Assembly: GCA_003524435.1 (NCBI GenBank)
Contig: DQHP01000011.1
Coordinates: 1 to 13,338, forward strand
Source of the DNA: Microbacterium sp.
Lineage (GTDB): Bacteria; Actinomycetota; Actinomycetes; Actinomycetales; Microbacteriaceae
Length of the DNA stretch: 13,338 bases
Reading direction: 5' to 3'
Each line of letters begins with the position of its first letter. Position 1 is the first letter of the stretch. Positions 1-6,989 of this stretch are shown piece after piece. The position numbers and the translations under genes were made by a program. The notes beneath the pieces are model-generated. The model was not told the DNA's origin. It made no database searches and worked only from the letters and a program-made list of their open reading frames with translations.

Positions 1-1082
1 GATCCCGATGCCAGCGCTGTCGCGACTGCCGTCACCCCGGCGCTCAGCAGAGCGATTCCGGCCGCGATTGCGGCGCGCGGAGGCAGGCCATGTGCGGTGT
101 CTTCCCAGACAAGCCGGGAGCGCACCATCCATCCTGCGAAGGCACCGACGGCGACGGGCAGCAGCACGACGATGAGCATCCAGAACGAGCTGTTTTCTGG
201 AATCAGACCGAAAACGGGAACACCAGGCACCACACCCAATTGCGTCCCTGCGGGCGAAACTGCAGTACCGGCGCCTAACGCGAAGCCCGGACCTGCGATC
301 CAGCCCACTGCCCAGACGAGCAGCGTGGGTAGGTAGATGAGGTGTCCCAGGGTGAGCACAGTGGCACCTGTGGCGTCGACGCGCGCTGCTTCAAACAGCG
401 CAACAACTTCTCCTCCGCGCAGCAACACCATCACCGAGACGGCGAGTGCCGCAACGCCGGTGAGGCCGACAGCCACCGCGGCGGTGCCCCGCACGACTTC
501 GGCGGGGACCACGCCCCAATCTCCCCAGCTGTCCACGCGATCGTGAAGCCGGTCAATGAAGCCCCCGTCGCCCTCACGCCATACGTAACGCACCGCGCCG
601 CACAACGCCCCGATGACGTACACCGCGGCCGGCAACACGATTGCGAGCCAAAACGGCACGGTGGCGACATCCGTTCGCGCCGTGCCTGCCACAGCCGCGG
701 CAATCAAAGCGAATGCCAAGGAACCGGAGACGACCCCCCACAGCCAGGCTCCTGAACGTGCCGCCCTCGTGCCGGAGCGCGCCGCAAACAACAGCGTGAA
801 GAGCAGAAAGGCAAGCGGCGTCAGAGAGAGCGTGAAGCGCGCAGCATCCGGCGAGATGCCGACCGCAACGACCACGTCATCCGGGATAAAAATCTCCAGC
901 GGCACCCCGTGACCGAACTGCCAGAGTGTGCCAGCCGCAGGCCACAGCGCACCCCAGTCGGCTGTTGCGCCGAGCGCGAGGGTCCACAGCAGCGTGAGGG
1001 GTGCAAGCAACACAACGAGGCCGACGGCCGCCGCGATGGCAGCGTCGACGGCAGCGAGAATCGCGACGAGGAGGCGTTGCAT
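1..1082 (-). CDS. DUF6350 (PerM-type) integral membrane protein, 3' part outside the window
   Basis: The minus-strand frame is open from an ATG at 1082 to the window edge, giving 360 codons with no stop. An in-frame TAG lies 15 bases upstream of the ATG and GGAG sits two bases before it, so the start is well fixed. The product is very hydrophobic, with likely membrane segments near residues 16-38, 84-101, 112-133, 142-164, 199-222, 243-263, 299-321 and 336-357. A conserved block, GPGFALGAGTAVSPAGTQLG, begins at residue 264. This block and the N-terminus (MQRLLVAILAAVDAAIAAAV) fit actinobacterial DUF6350, commonly labelled cell division protein PerM. In Mycobacterium tuberculosis, perM lies between sucCD and purN-purH and is linked to cell division under stress. 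Here it shares the strand of sucCD but is separated from it by 3.7 kb. The family call is fairly secure; the division role is inferred from mycobacteria. Confidence 0.85.
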   Translation of the reverse strand, partial: MQRLLVAILAAVDAAIAAAVGLVVLLAPLTLLWTLALGATADWGALWPAAGTLWQFGHGVPLEIFIPDDVVVAVGISPDAARFTLSLTPLAFLLFTLLFAARSGTRAARSGAWLWGVVSGSLAFALIAAAVAGTARTDVATVPFWLAIVLPAAVYVIGALCGAVRYVWREGDGGFIDRLHDRVDSWGDWGVVPAEVVRGTAAVAVGLTGVAALAVSVMVLLRGGEVVALFEAARVDATGATVLTLGHLIYLPTLLVWAVGWIAGPGFALGAGTAVSPAGTQLGVVPGVPVFGLIPENSSFWMLIVVLLPVAVGAFAGWMVRSRLVWEDTAHGLPPRAAIAAGIALLSAGVTAVATALASG

Positions 1083-1161
1083 GACTCCAAGAGACTACGA
1101 CGAGAACCTGACTGCCTCACGAGGGCGCGCGCGCGAGGCCGGGACACGATATTGTCTCCAC

Positions 1162-1166
1162 GGAGG
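1162..1166 (+). promoter_or_regulatory. Ribosome binding site that fixes the NCS2 permease start
   Basis: GGAGG lies seven bases before the ATG at 1174. It selects this start over the much longer frame opening at 928. The 82 extra codons of that frame would overlap the divergent DUF6350 gene and have no transporter-like sequence. Confidence 0.85.
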
Positions 1167-1173
1167 TCTCCCG

Positions 1174-2601
1174 ATGACAAATGCCCCTTCGCCCACCAGC
1201 GAGCACACTACCGAACCGAGAAACGCGCTCGATCGCTTCTTCGAGATCAGCAAACGAGGCTCGACGATCGGCGCTGAGGTTCGCGGCGGCATTGTGACGT
1301 TCGTCACGATGGCGTACATCGTGATCCTCAACCCGATCATCCTCTCCACACCAGACGTTAACGGCGCCGTTCTTGATGGCGCTGCGGTTGCGGCGGCCAC
1401 CGCACTGACCGCCGGCGTCATGACGCTGCTGTTCGGCATCATTACGCGATTGCCGTTCGCATTCGCCGCTGGCCTCGGCATCAACGCTTTCGTCGCGTTC
1501 AGCGTGGTCGGCCAGGTTTCCTGGCCTGAAGCCATGGCACTGGTGATGATCAACGGTGCCATCATCGTGCTGCTGGCAGCAACGGGACTTCGGAAGATGA
1601 TCTTCGATGCGGTGCCCGTGCAGCTCAAGTTGGCGATCACGGTCGGTATCGGCTTGTTCATCGCGTTCATCGGGTTCGTGAACGCCGGATTCGTGTCGTC
1701 GACGACGCTGCCGTCTCCGCCTGTGGAGCTCGGTATCGGCGGCTCGATCGCGACGATTCCCACAACGTTGTTCGTCATCACTCTGCTGCTCGGCGGCGCG
1801 CTGATCGCACTGCGGATCAAGGGCGCCATCCTCATCGCGCTCGTCGCGGGCACCCTGCTCGGTGCGATCGCTAACCTTATCTGGCCTGAAGCTGGCCTCG
1901 GATTCGACTTCACCGGCGCAATCATGAGCATGCCGGACCTCAGCTTGATCGGCGCCGTTGACTTCGGATTCGACCTCGGCAAGGTCGGAGTTGTCGCTCT
2001 CGTGATGTTCGTCTTCACACTGGTGTTCTCAAACTTCTTCGACGCGATGGGAACTATGACCGGTCTCGCTGAAGAGGCAGGGCTCGCAGACAAGAAGGGC
2101 GACTTCCCCCGCATCAAGTCGGCGCTGGTCGTCGAGGGTGTCGGCGCAATCGTCGGTGGTGGAACCTCGTCCTCATCGGCGACAGTGTTCGTTGAGTCAG
2201 GCTCTGGCATCGGCGAGGGCGCGCGTACGGGTTTTGCCACGTCGATCACCGGCGTGCTGTTCCTGCTCGCGATGTTCTTCACACCGCTCACGTCTCTGGT
2301 GCCCAGCGCGGTCGCTGCCTCGGCTCTGGTGCTCGTCGGCGCAATGATGCTCGCGCAGATCAAGCACATCGACTTCAGCGATTTCCGTGTGCTGCTACCG
2401 GTGTTCCTCACCGCGACCGTGATGCCGATGACCTATTCGATCGCAAACGGCATCGGTGCGGGCTTCGTCGCCTGGATCGTCGTGCACGCGCTGTCTGGCA
2501 GGGCAAAGACCATCCACCCGCTGCTGTGGATCGTCGGCTTCGGCTTCGTGCTGTTCTTCGCTCGCGGACCCATCGAGGCGCTGTTCGGCGTCGGTATCTG
2601 A
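1174..2601 (+). CDS. NCS2-family purine (guanine/hypoxanthine type) permease
   Basis: This 475-residue inner-membrane transporter fits the AzgA-like branch of the NCS2 (nucleobase-cation symporter 2) family, which imports purine bases by proton symport. The N-terminal segment RFFEISKRGSTIGAEVRGGI leads into VTFVTMAYIVILNP, a hallmark of this branch. About 12 or more hydrophobic segments follow. The substrate-site signatures are present: FFDAMGT at 288-294 (D290), and ESGSGIGEGARTG at 341-353 (E341), preceded by a serine-rich GGGTSSSSATVF. The length is close to the usual 430-480 residues. The gene diverges from DUF6350 across 91 bases and ends in a strong terminator, so it is probably monocistronic. 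No purine riboswitch is visible upstream. Family confidence is high. The exact base (guanine, hypoxanthine or adenine) cannot be told from sequence. Confidence 0.93.
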   Translation: MTNAPSPTSEHTTEPRNALDRFFEISKRGSTIGAEVRGGIVTFVTMAYIVILNPIILSTPDVNGAVLDGAAVAAATALTAGVMTLLFGIITRLPFAFAAGLGINAFVAFSVVGQVSWPEAMALVMINGAIIVLLAATGLRKMIFDAVPVQLKLAITVGIGLFIAFIGFVNAGFVSSTTLPSPPVELGIGGSIATIPTTLFVITLLLGGALIALRIKGAILIALVAGTLLGAIANLIWPEAGLGFDFTGAIMSMPDLSLIGAVDFGFDLGKVGVVALVMFVFTLVFSNFFDAMGTMTGLAEEAGLADKKGDFPRIKSALVVEGVGAIVGGGTSSSSATVFVESGSGIGEGARTGFATSITGVLFLLAMFFTPLTSLVPSAVAASALVLVGAMMLAQIKHIDFSDFRVLLPVFLTATVMPMTYSIANGIGAGFVAWIVVHALSGRAKTIHPLLWIVGFGFVLFFARGPIEALFGVGI

Positions 2602-2612
2602 TTGGTCTGATT

Positions 2613-2653
2613 CGATGGGGCGGATGCTGCGGCATCCGCCCCATCGCTGTTTT
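2613..2653 (+). terminator. Rho-independent terminator of the NCS2 permease gene
   Basis: A perfect 15-bp stem pairs 2613-2627 with 2632-2646 (CGATGGGGCGGATGC and its complement). The loop is TGCG, followed at once by CTGTTTT. The hairpin starts 12 bases after the permease stop codon. The stem contains both a CGGATGC and a GCATCCG copy, a 7-mer over-represented in this window. Confidence 0.9.
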
Positions 2654-2685
2654 CCTCTGACATCGCCAAAAGTAACGAAAAGGTC

Positions 2686-2714
2686 TCGACGCGAGCCGCA
2701 CCCTCTGTCATGAT
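2686..2714 (+). promoter_or_regulatory. Candidate promoter of the phosphodiesterase gene (leaderless geometry)
   Basis: A -35-like TCGACG (2686-2691) is separated by exactly 17 bases from a -10-like CATGAT (2709-2714). Seven bases then lead to the ATG at 2722, so transcription would begin at or next to the start codon. No Shine-Dalgarno sequence is present near 2710, 2713 or 2722, which fits a leaderless message. Both hexamers are imperfect. Confidence 0.45.
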
Positions 2715-2721
2715 GCAGATC

Positions 2722-3654
2722 ATGAGGGTTCATCGACGACGGCTGTGGGGCGCAGGAGCCATCGCCATTGCCCTATGGACGACGTTCACGACGCTCTCGG
2801 CCCCCGCCACCGATGCGCTCGCCGAGCCAACGATTACCGTGGGCGCGGCTTTCACACCGGCGCGCAGCACTCCATCGCTCTTGGCGCTCGGGACGATCAC
2901 GCTGCGACCGTTCCTCACGCTTCGCGAGCCGGGTGAGCCTGGGGTCATCATCGCGCACCGTGGGGATTCCTCGATCGCCCCCGAGAACACGATGCCTGCA
3001 TTCATGTCGACGACGAACGCGGGTGCGAAATATTTCGAAATCGACCTTCGCCTCTCGAAGGACGGCGTGCCTGTCATCCTCCATGACAAGACGGTGGATC
3101 GCACGACCAACGGCGCAGGTGCCGTGGCAGAGCTGACTATCGACGATCTGCGCGGGCTCGATGCGGGATCCTGGTTCTCGCATTCGTTCGCTGAGACAAC
3201 GGTTCCGACACTCGATGAAGCGCTCGCTTTTGCGGCAGTCAGCGGCACCAACGTCGTGATCGAGTACAAGGGGGCGTGGGGAAAGACTGACATCAGCAAG
3301 ACGGTCGCAATGATCAACGCCGCAGGCCTCCAGGGCCGAGTCATCGCGCAGAGCTTCAACGAGAAGACCGTCGCTCACGTCTCCGAAGTCGCCCCAGGAC
3401 TGCCAGTGGGGTGGCTCACACAGAAGATCAACGCGTCGATCGTCGCCACCGCGCAGGAGATCGGTGCGGATGCTGTCAACCCCCGTCATGCGACCGCCCG
3501 CAGTGTCGCGCTGGCACACCAAGCGAGACTCGCCGTCTTCGTCTGGACCCACGACACGGACGCAGATTGGGAGGCGCTGACGTCAATGGGAGTGGACGGC
3601 ATCATCACAAATCGCCCTGAGGCACTCCACGCGTGGATGCGGCTGCGGTCATAG
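2722..3654 (+). CDS. Exported glycerophosphodiester phosphodiesterase (GDPD family)
   Basis: The protein hydrolyses glycerophosphodiesters to sn-glycerol 3-phosphate and an alcohol, in the GDPD TIM-barrel family. From the ATG at 2722 it has 310 residues. A Sec-type signal peptide (MRVHRRRL, then a hydrophobic run to TDALA-EP, cleavage after about residue 34) implies export. The barrel begins near residue 75 with IIAHRGDSSIAPENTMPAF (catalytic H79, R80). It continues with the metal-binding EIDLRLSKDG (E106, D108), the second catalytic histidine in VILHD (H121), IEYKG (E181, K183), and C-terminal FVWTHD and GVDGIITNRPE. All expected active-site residues are present. In-frame ATGs at 2710 and 2713 are possible starts, but the promoter geometry favours 2722. 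The gene is probably monocistronic and may supply phosphate or glycerol from lipid head groups or teichoic-acid-like polymers (inference). Confidence 0.9.
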   Translation: MRVHRRRLWGAGAIAIALWTTFTTLSAPATDALAEPTITVGAAFTPARSTPSLLALGTITLRPFLTLREPGEPGVIIAHRGDSSIAPENTMPAFMSTTNAGAKYFEIDLRLSKDGVPVILHDKTVDRTTNGAGAVAELTIDDLRGLDAGSWFSHSFAETTVPTLDEALAFAAVSGTNVVIEYKGAWGKTDISKTVAMINAAGLQGRVIAQSFNEKTVAHVSEVAPGLPVGWLTQKINASIVATAQEIGADAVNPRHATARSVALAHQARLAVFVWTHDTDADWEALTSMGVDGIITNRPEALHAWMRLRS

Positions 3655-3665
3655 AAAGCCGCATC
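3636..3665. terminator. Hairpin between two convergent genes, possible bidirectional terminator
   Basis: A 9-bp perfect inverted repeat, GATGCGGCT (3636-3644) and AGCCGCATC (3657-3665), has a 12-base loop. It spans the stop codons of the phosphodiesterase and the VOC gene. No good T-run follows on either strand, so its strength as a terminator is uncertain. Confidence 0.45.
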
Positions 3666-4071
3666 AGCTCCGCGCGTAGGCCGCGAGAAACTCGGCTGAT
3701 GGTTCGATCGGCTCGATCACATCAATGAGCACGCCGCCGGGTGCCTCCACGATGAAGTGGCGCTGTCCGAAGTCCTCGTCGCGCAGCGGTAGACGCTCAG
3801 TCAGCCCCAGTTCGCCGACCATGCGGGCATGCTCTGTCGCCGCATCCGCAACCTCGACATTGAGCAGCAGGCCGCCTACTGCCTCACGGAAGCCCTCCGG
3901 AATCGTCTCGTGCATGCGAGCGAGAATCGCGAGCTCTCCCCCGTCGTAACGCAGGCTCACGTACCAATCGGCTTCGAACGTCGTCTCGAACCCGAGCACG
4001 TCTCGGTAGAACTGTGCGGATGCCGCGACATCGTCGACCATCAGCACGGGGTAAAAGCTTGTGATATTCAT
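3664..4071 (-). CDS. VOC-fold (glyoxalase / bleomycin-resistance-like) protein
   Basis: This 135-residue protein has the vicinal-oxygen-chelate pattern. An N-terminal beta-alpha motif, SFYPVLMVDDVAASAQFYRD, leads to VLGFETTFEADWYVSLRYDG; a second module follows around residues 66-120 (GGLLLNVEVAD, then RHFIVEAPGGVLIDVIEP). H105 and E120 could be metal ligands in the second module. The first module has Y7 where metal-binding members carry H, Q or E, so the protein may bind a ligand or drug rather than act as a metalloenzyme. An AGAGGA Shine-Dalgarno sequence lies four bases before the ATG. It diverges from tetR (4147) across a shared operator, and such VOC/TetR pairs usually form a ligand-inducible unit. 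The substrate is unknown; a role in antibiotic sequestration or detoxification is a guess. Confidence 0.85.
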   Translation of the reverse strand: MNITSFYPVLMVDDVAASAQFYRDVLGFETTFEADWYVSLRYDGGELAILARMHETIPEGFREAVGGLLLNVEVADAATEHARMVGELGLTERLPLRDEDFGQRHFIVEAPGGVLIDVIEPIEPSAEFLAAYARS

Positions 4072-4085
4072 CTGATCCTCTTTAC

Positions 4086-4102
4086 ATACAGACAGTTTGT
4101 AT
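4086..4102. promoter_or_regulatory. Candidate TetR operator, 17-bp imperfect palindrome
   Basis: ATACAGAC-A-GTTTGTAT has arms matching at 7 of 8 positions around a single central base, typical of operators bound by TetR dimers. It lies in the 75-base gap between the VOC gene and tetR, over the proposed -35 element of tetR and just upstream of the VOC ribosome binding site, so one bound repressor could silence both genes. A further ATACATACAAGAC segment at 4116-4128 repeats the half-site sequence. Confidence 0.6.
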
Positions 4103-4117
4103 CGGTGTCACTAGAAT
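4089..4117 (+). promoter_or_regulatory. Candidate promoter of the first tetR gene
   Basis: CAGACA (4089-4094, 4 of 6 to the -35 consensus) and TAGAAT (4112-4117, 5 of 6 to the -10 consensus) are 17 bases apart. Start of transcription near 4124 would leave a short leader holding the AAAGGA ribosome site at 4135-4140. The -35 falls within the palindromic operator, which suggests autorepression. Confidence 0.55.
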
Positions 4118-4146
4118 ACATACAAGACGCACGTAAAGGAACAGTC

Positions 4147-4764
4147 ATGCCAAGAGCAAGCGCCGCCGACGCAGCCGCAACTGCCCAAAGAGTCCTCGAG
4201 ACGGCTACCGCGCACTTCTCCGAGCGCGGTTATTCCGCAACGTCCGTCGACGACATCGCAACTGCGGCTGGCGTGACGCGGGGCGCGGTGTACCACCACT
4301 ACGCTTCTAAACCCGGCCTGTTCTCTGCTGTCGCAGTCGCACAGCAGAAATCAATAGCCGCCGCGATCGTCGAGGCCACGATAGGCGTCGAGCCGCAAGC
4401 CGCACTTCGCGTGGGAAGCCACGCGTTCCTGGACGCGATCACACAGGGTGCTTCGGCCCGGGTGCTCCTGGTGGAAGGGCCAGCTGTTCTGAGCTGGACG
4501 GAGTGGCGACAGCACGACAACGATGGTCCCGCCGCCGAACTGCGCACGGGGTTGGCTGAAGCCGGTGTCTCCCCCGGTCTCATCGACGCGTTGGCAACAG
4601 CACTGTCTGGCGCGATGAATGAGCTGGCGCTCTGGCTCTCGGAACGTCCGTCCGATGCCACTGCTCACATTCACGCGCACGCGGCGCTCGATCTACTCCT
4701 GAGCTCTGTGCCCGGCGCTGAAACAGGAAAAGGTCCCGAGCCGAAGCCCGGGACCTTCCTCTGA
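4147..4764 (+). CDS. TetR-family transcriptional repressor paired with the VOC gene
   Basis: This is a 205-residue DNA-binding regulator. The N-terminal helix-turn-helix is at about residues 32-52 (TSVDDIATAAGVTRGAVYHHY), preceded by the usual helix AQRVLETATAHFSERGYSAT. The remaining 150 residues form the alpha-helical ligand-binding and dimerisation domain. AAAGGA lies six bases before the ATG, which rejects the longer frame opening at 3829. The gene diverges from the VOC gene across a palindrome that probably serves as its own operator. The last residues (GKGPEPKPGTFL) are encoded by DNA that forms the sucCD terminator on the other strand, so this tail may be a late extension without function. 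The ligand is unknown. Confidence 0.9.
   Translation: MPRASAADAAATAQRVLETATAHFSERGYSATSVDDIATAAGVTRGAVYHHYASKPGLFSAVAVAQQKSIAAAIVEATIGVEPQAALRVGSHAFLDAITQGASARVLLVEGPAVLSWTEWRQHDNDGPAAELRTGLAEAGVSPGLIDALATALSGAMNELALWLSERPSDATAHIHAHAALDLLLSSVPGAETGKGPEPKPGTFL
4720..4757 (-). terminator. Rho-independent terminator of sucC-sucD, with UUCG tetraloop
   Basis: Read on the minus strand, positions 4757 down to 4730 form a 12-pair stem (11 Watson-Crick pairs and one G-T) closed by C(TTCG)G, an exceptionally stable tetraloop. It is followed by TTCCTGTTTC. The hairpin starts 17 bases after the sucD stop and lies inside the coding 3' end of the convergent tetR gene. Confidence 0.85.
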
Positions 4765-4774
4765 AAACGACTGT

Positions 4775-5677
4775 TTAGAGCGCTTCGATGAGCGCGCGCA
4801 TCAGGTCAGCAGCCTCGGACGGCGTCTTGCCGACCTTGACTCCGGCGGCCTCAAGGGCCTCCTTCTTGGCCTGTGCGGTGCCCGCAGAGCCCGAGACGAT
4901 TGCGCCAGCGTGGCCCATGGTCTTGCCCTCGGGAGCGGTGAAGCCCGCGACGTAGCCAACAACGGGCTTAGTCACGTTCGCCTTGATGTACTCCGCAGCA
5001 CGCTCTTCAGCGTCGCCACCGATCTCACCGATCATGACGATCGCCTTGGTCTCGGGGTCAGCCTCGAAAGCCTCAAGGGCGTCGATGTGCGTGGTGCCGA
5101 TGACCGGGTCGCCGCCGATACCGATGGCGGTCGAGAAGCCGAGGTCACGGAGCTCAAACATCATCTGGTAGGTCAGTGTGCCTGACTTCGACACGAGACC
5201 GATCGGGCCCTTGCCGGTGATGTTCGCGGGGGTGATACCCACGAGTGCTTCACCGGGGGTGATGATGCCGGGGCAGTTCGGACCGATGATGCGGGTCTTG
5301 TTGCCCTTGCTCTTCGCGTACGCCCATGCCTCGGCGCTGTCACCGACGGGAACGCCCTCGGTGATGACAACGAGAAGCGGGATCTCGGCGTCAATGGCCT
5401 CGATCATGGCGTCCTTGGTGAACGCACCGGGCACGAAAGCAATCGACACGTCAGCGCCGGTCTCTTTCATAGCCTCGGCAACCGAAGCGTAGACCGGAAG
5501 CTCGACGGGGTTTCCGGCAGCATCGACGTGCGAAACGGCGGTGCCTGCCTTGCGGGCGTTGACGCCACCGACAACCTGCGTGCCAGCCTTCAGCATCAGG
5601 GCGGTGTGCTTGGTGCCTTCGCCGCCAGTGATGCCCTGGACGATGACCTTGGAATCCTTGTTCAGGAAGATCGACAT
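4775..5677 (-). CDS. sucD: Succinyl-CoA synthetase (ADP-forming) alpha subunit
   Basis: SucD is the alpha subunit of the cytosolic TCA-cycle enzyme that converts succinyl-CoA, phosphate and ADP to succinate, CoA and ATP. The 300 residues cover the full family length. The CoA-binding Rossmann-like domain opens with KVIVQGITGGEGTKHT (residues 10-25). IGPNCPGIITP (131-141) and LVSKSGTLTYQ (161-171) are conserved. The phosphorylated active-site histidine is H256 in GKTMGHAGAIVSG. An AAAGGA ribosome site lies eight bases before the ATG. The gene starts 30 bases after the sucC stop, in one operon with it, and ends at a strong terminator. Nothing in the sequence is unusual for the family. Confidence 0.98.
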   Translation of the reverse strand: MSIFLNKDSKVIVQGITGGEGTKHTALMLKAGTQVVGGVNARKAGTAVSHVDAAGNPVELPVYASVAEAMKETGADVSIAFVPGAFTKDAMIEAIDAEIPLLVVITEGVPVGDSAEAWAYAKSKGNKTRIIGPNCPGIITPGEALVGITPANITGKGPIGLVSKSGTLTYQMMFELRDLGFSTAIGIGGDPVIGTTHIDALEAFEADPETKAIVMIGEIGGDAEERAAEYIKANVTKPVVGYVAGFTAPEGKTMGHAGAIVSGSAGTAQAKKEALEAAGVKVGKTPSEAADLMRALIEAL

Positions 5678-5707
5678 ATCTCTAATCCTTTTCTGAGGTC
5701 GAGGTGC

Positions 5708-6874
5708 TCAGGCGTTCGCCAGCTCGGCGGCCTTGTCGGCGCCCTCGTCCATGGTGGCGGCGAGAGTCACGAGCGGGTGGGCGTAGTCAGCGAGGATCGC
5801 GCGACCCTCATCAACGCGGTTGCCATCGAGGCGCACCACGAGCGGCTTGGAGGCGGTGTCGCCCAGCGTCTCAAGGGCACCCTTGATGCCGTTCGCAACA
5901 GCGTCACACGCGGTGATGCCACCGAAGACGTTGACAAAAACGCTCTTGACCTGTGGGTCGCCGAGGATGACGTCGAGGCCAGCAGCCATGACTGCAGCGG
6001 ATGCTCCGCCGCCGATGTCGAGGAAGTTGGCGGGCTTGACGCCACCGTGGTTCTCACCGGCATAGGCGACGACGTCGAGCGTCGACATGACAAGGCCTGC
6101 GCCGTTGCCGATGACGCCAACCTGGCCGTCGAGCTTGACGTAGTTCAGGCCCGACTCTTTAGCCTTGGCCTCAAGCGGGTCAGCAGCATCCTTGTCTTCC
6201 AGAGCCTCGTGCTCAGGGTGACGGATCTCCGACGCGTTCTCGTCGAGCGTGACCTTACCGTCGAGGGCGATGATGTCGCCATCTTCGGTGCGAACCAGCG
6301 GGTTCACCTCGACGAGAGTTGCGTCCTCGCCCTTGTAAACCTCGTAGAGCTTCACGAAGACGTCGGAGACCTTCTCGATGAGGTCTTCCGGGAAGTTCGC
6401 GGCCTTGGCAATCTCAACGGCCTTGGTCTTGTCGATGCCAGTCAGCGGGTTGACCTCGATGCGCGCGAGCGCCTCGGGCTTCTCAACGGCGAGGACCTCG
6501 ATCTCCATTCCGCCCTCAACGCTGCACAGCGAGAGGTAGGAGCGGTTGGCGCGGTCGAGCAGCACGGAGAAGTAGAACTCCTCAGCAATGCGGGCGCCTT
6601 CGGCGACCATTACGCGCTTGACGATGTGGCCCTTGATGTCGAGACCGAGGATCGCCTTGGCTGCCTCGTATGCCTCGTCGGGGGTCTTGGCGACCTTGAC
6701 GCCACCGGCCTTACCGCGCCCGCCAGTCTTGACCTGAGCCTTGACGACGACGACGCCACCGAGCTTCTCGGCAGCCGCTTTCACCTCCTCAGGGGTGTCC
6801 GCGACAATGCCGGCGAGGACCGGCACTCCGTACTTCTCGAAAACGTCTCGTGCCTGGTACTCGTACAGATCCAC
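5708..6874 (-). CDS. sucC: Succinyl-CoA synthetase (ADP-forming) beta subunit
   Basis: SucC is the beta subunit, carrying the ATP-grasp nucleotide-binding domain and the succinate-binding half of the heterodimer interface. The best start is GTG at 6874, giving 388 residues, the usual family length and the canonical N-terminus VDLYEYQARDVFEKYGVPVL. GAAGGAAG lies just upstream. An ATG at 6928 would add 18 unrelated residues and bury that ribosome site. ATP-grasp signatures are VVVKAQVKTGGRGKAGGV, EVNPLV and IALDGKVTLD. The C-terminal domain shows GNGAGLVMSTLD, NFLDIGGGAS and NVFGGITACD. It is the first gene of the sucCD operon and diverges from a tetR gene; an 18-bp palindrome lies 40-57 bases before the GTG. 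Confidence 0.97.
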   Translation of the reverse strand: MDLYEYQARDVFEKYGVPVLAGIVADTPEEVKAAAEKLGGVVVVKAQVKTGGRGKAGGVKVAKTPDEAYEAAKAILGLDIKGHIVKRVMVAEGARIAEEFYFSVLLDRANRSYLSLCSVEGGMEIEVLAVEKPEALARIEVNPLTGIDKTKAVEIAKAANFPEDLIEKVSDVFVKLYEVYKGEDATLVEVNPLVRTEDGDIIALDGKVTLDENASEIRHPEHEALEDKDAADPLEAKAKESGLNYVKLDGQVGVIGNGAGLVMSTLDVVAYAGENHGGVKPANFLDIGGGASAAVMAAGLDVILGDPQVKSVFVNVFGGITACDAVANGIKGALETLGDTASKPLVVRLDGNRVDEGRAILADYAHPLVTLAATMDEGADKAAELANA

Positions 6875-6911
6875 TGGGCTTCCTTCACTGGGCTGCGGTC
6901 CGGAAAAAGTC

Positions 6912-6931
6912 TCTCGATGTCGAGACATCGA
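6912..6931. promoter_or_regulatory. Candidate operator: overlapping palindromes upstream of sucC
   Basis: TCGATGTC-GA-GACATCGA (6914-6931) is a perfect palindrome with a two-base centre. It overlaps a second perfect one, TCTCGA-TG-TCGAGA (6912-6925). The site lies between sucC and the divergent tetR. A weak -10-like GATACT for sucC reads on the minus strand at 6939-6934, which would place the operator at the sucC transcription start. The binding protein is not known; the adjacent TetR is the simplest candidate. Confidence 0.5.
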
Positions 6932-6976
6932 CCAGTATCAAAGCTTACTACCTCCACCTGAGCACTCCGAGACGCC

Positions 6977-6982
6977 TAAGCT
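6977..6982 (+). promoter_or_regulatory. -10 element of the second tetR gene, leaderless geometry
   Basis: TAAGCT is followed by exactly seven bases and then the ATG at 6990. No Shine-Dalgarno sequence is present. This matches the layout of leaderless genes in actinobacteria, where the start codon is the first transcribed triplet. A clear -35 is not visible. Confidence 0.5.
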
Positions 6983-6989
6983 TCTCGCT

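Noticed and set aside
1125..1135. Alternating GC tract (11 bases) in the DUF6350/permease gap, possible Z-DNA
   Set aside because: It is too short to be meaningful in such a GC-rich genome.
928..1173. N-terminal extension of the NCS2 permease frame by 82 codons
   Set aside because: It overlaps the divergent DUF6350 coding region, has no ribosome site and adds sequence unlike any transporter. GGAGG before 1174 fixes the start.
1083..1173. Purine riboswitch or clear promoter ahead of the NCS2 permease
   Set aside because: The gap is just 91 bases. No purine-aptamer core could be seen, and no -35/-10 pair with correct spacing was convincing.
1095..2411. 438-residue open frame on the minus strand across the permease
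   Set aside because: It is an antisense shadow produced by GC-rich third positions. Its product is low-complexity (A, P, S, T, N) and has no recognisable domain, while the plus strand encodes a clear NCS2 permease.
6875..6928. ATG at 6928 as the sucC start
   Set aside because: It would add 18 non-conserved residues and place the GAAGGAAG ribosome site inside the gene. The GTG at 6874 gives the canonical 388-residue protein.
5528..6961. 477-residue plus-strand frame antisense to sucC and sucD
   Set aside because: Its composition is biased to V, D, L and G, as expected from the complement of SucCD codons. It has no domain and no ribosome site.
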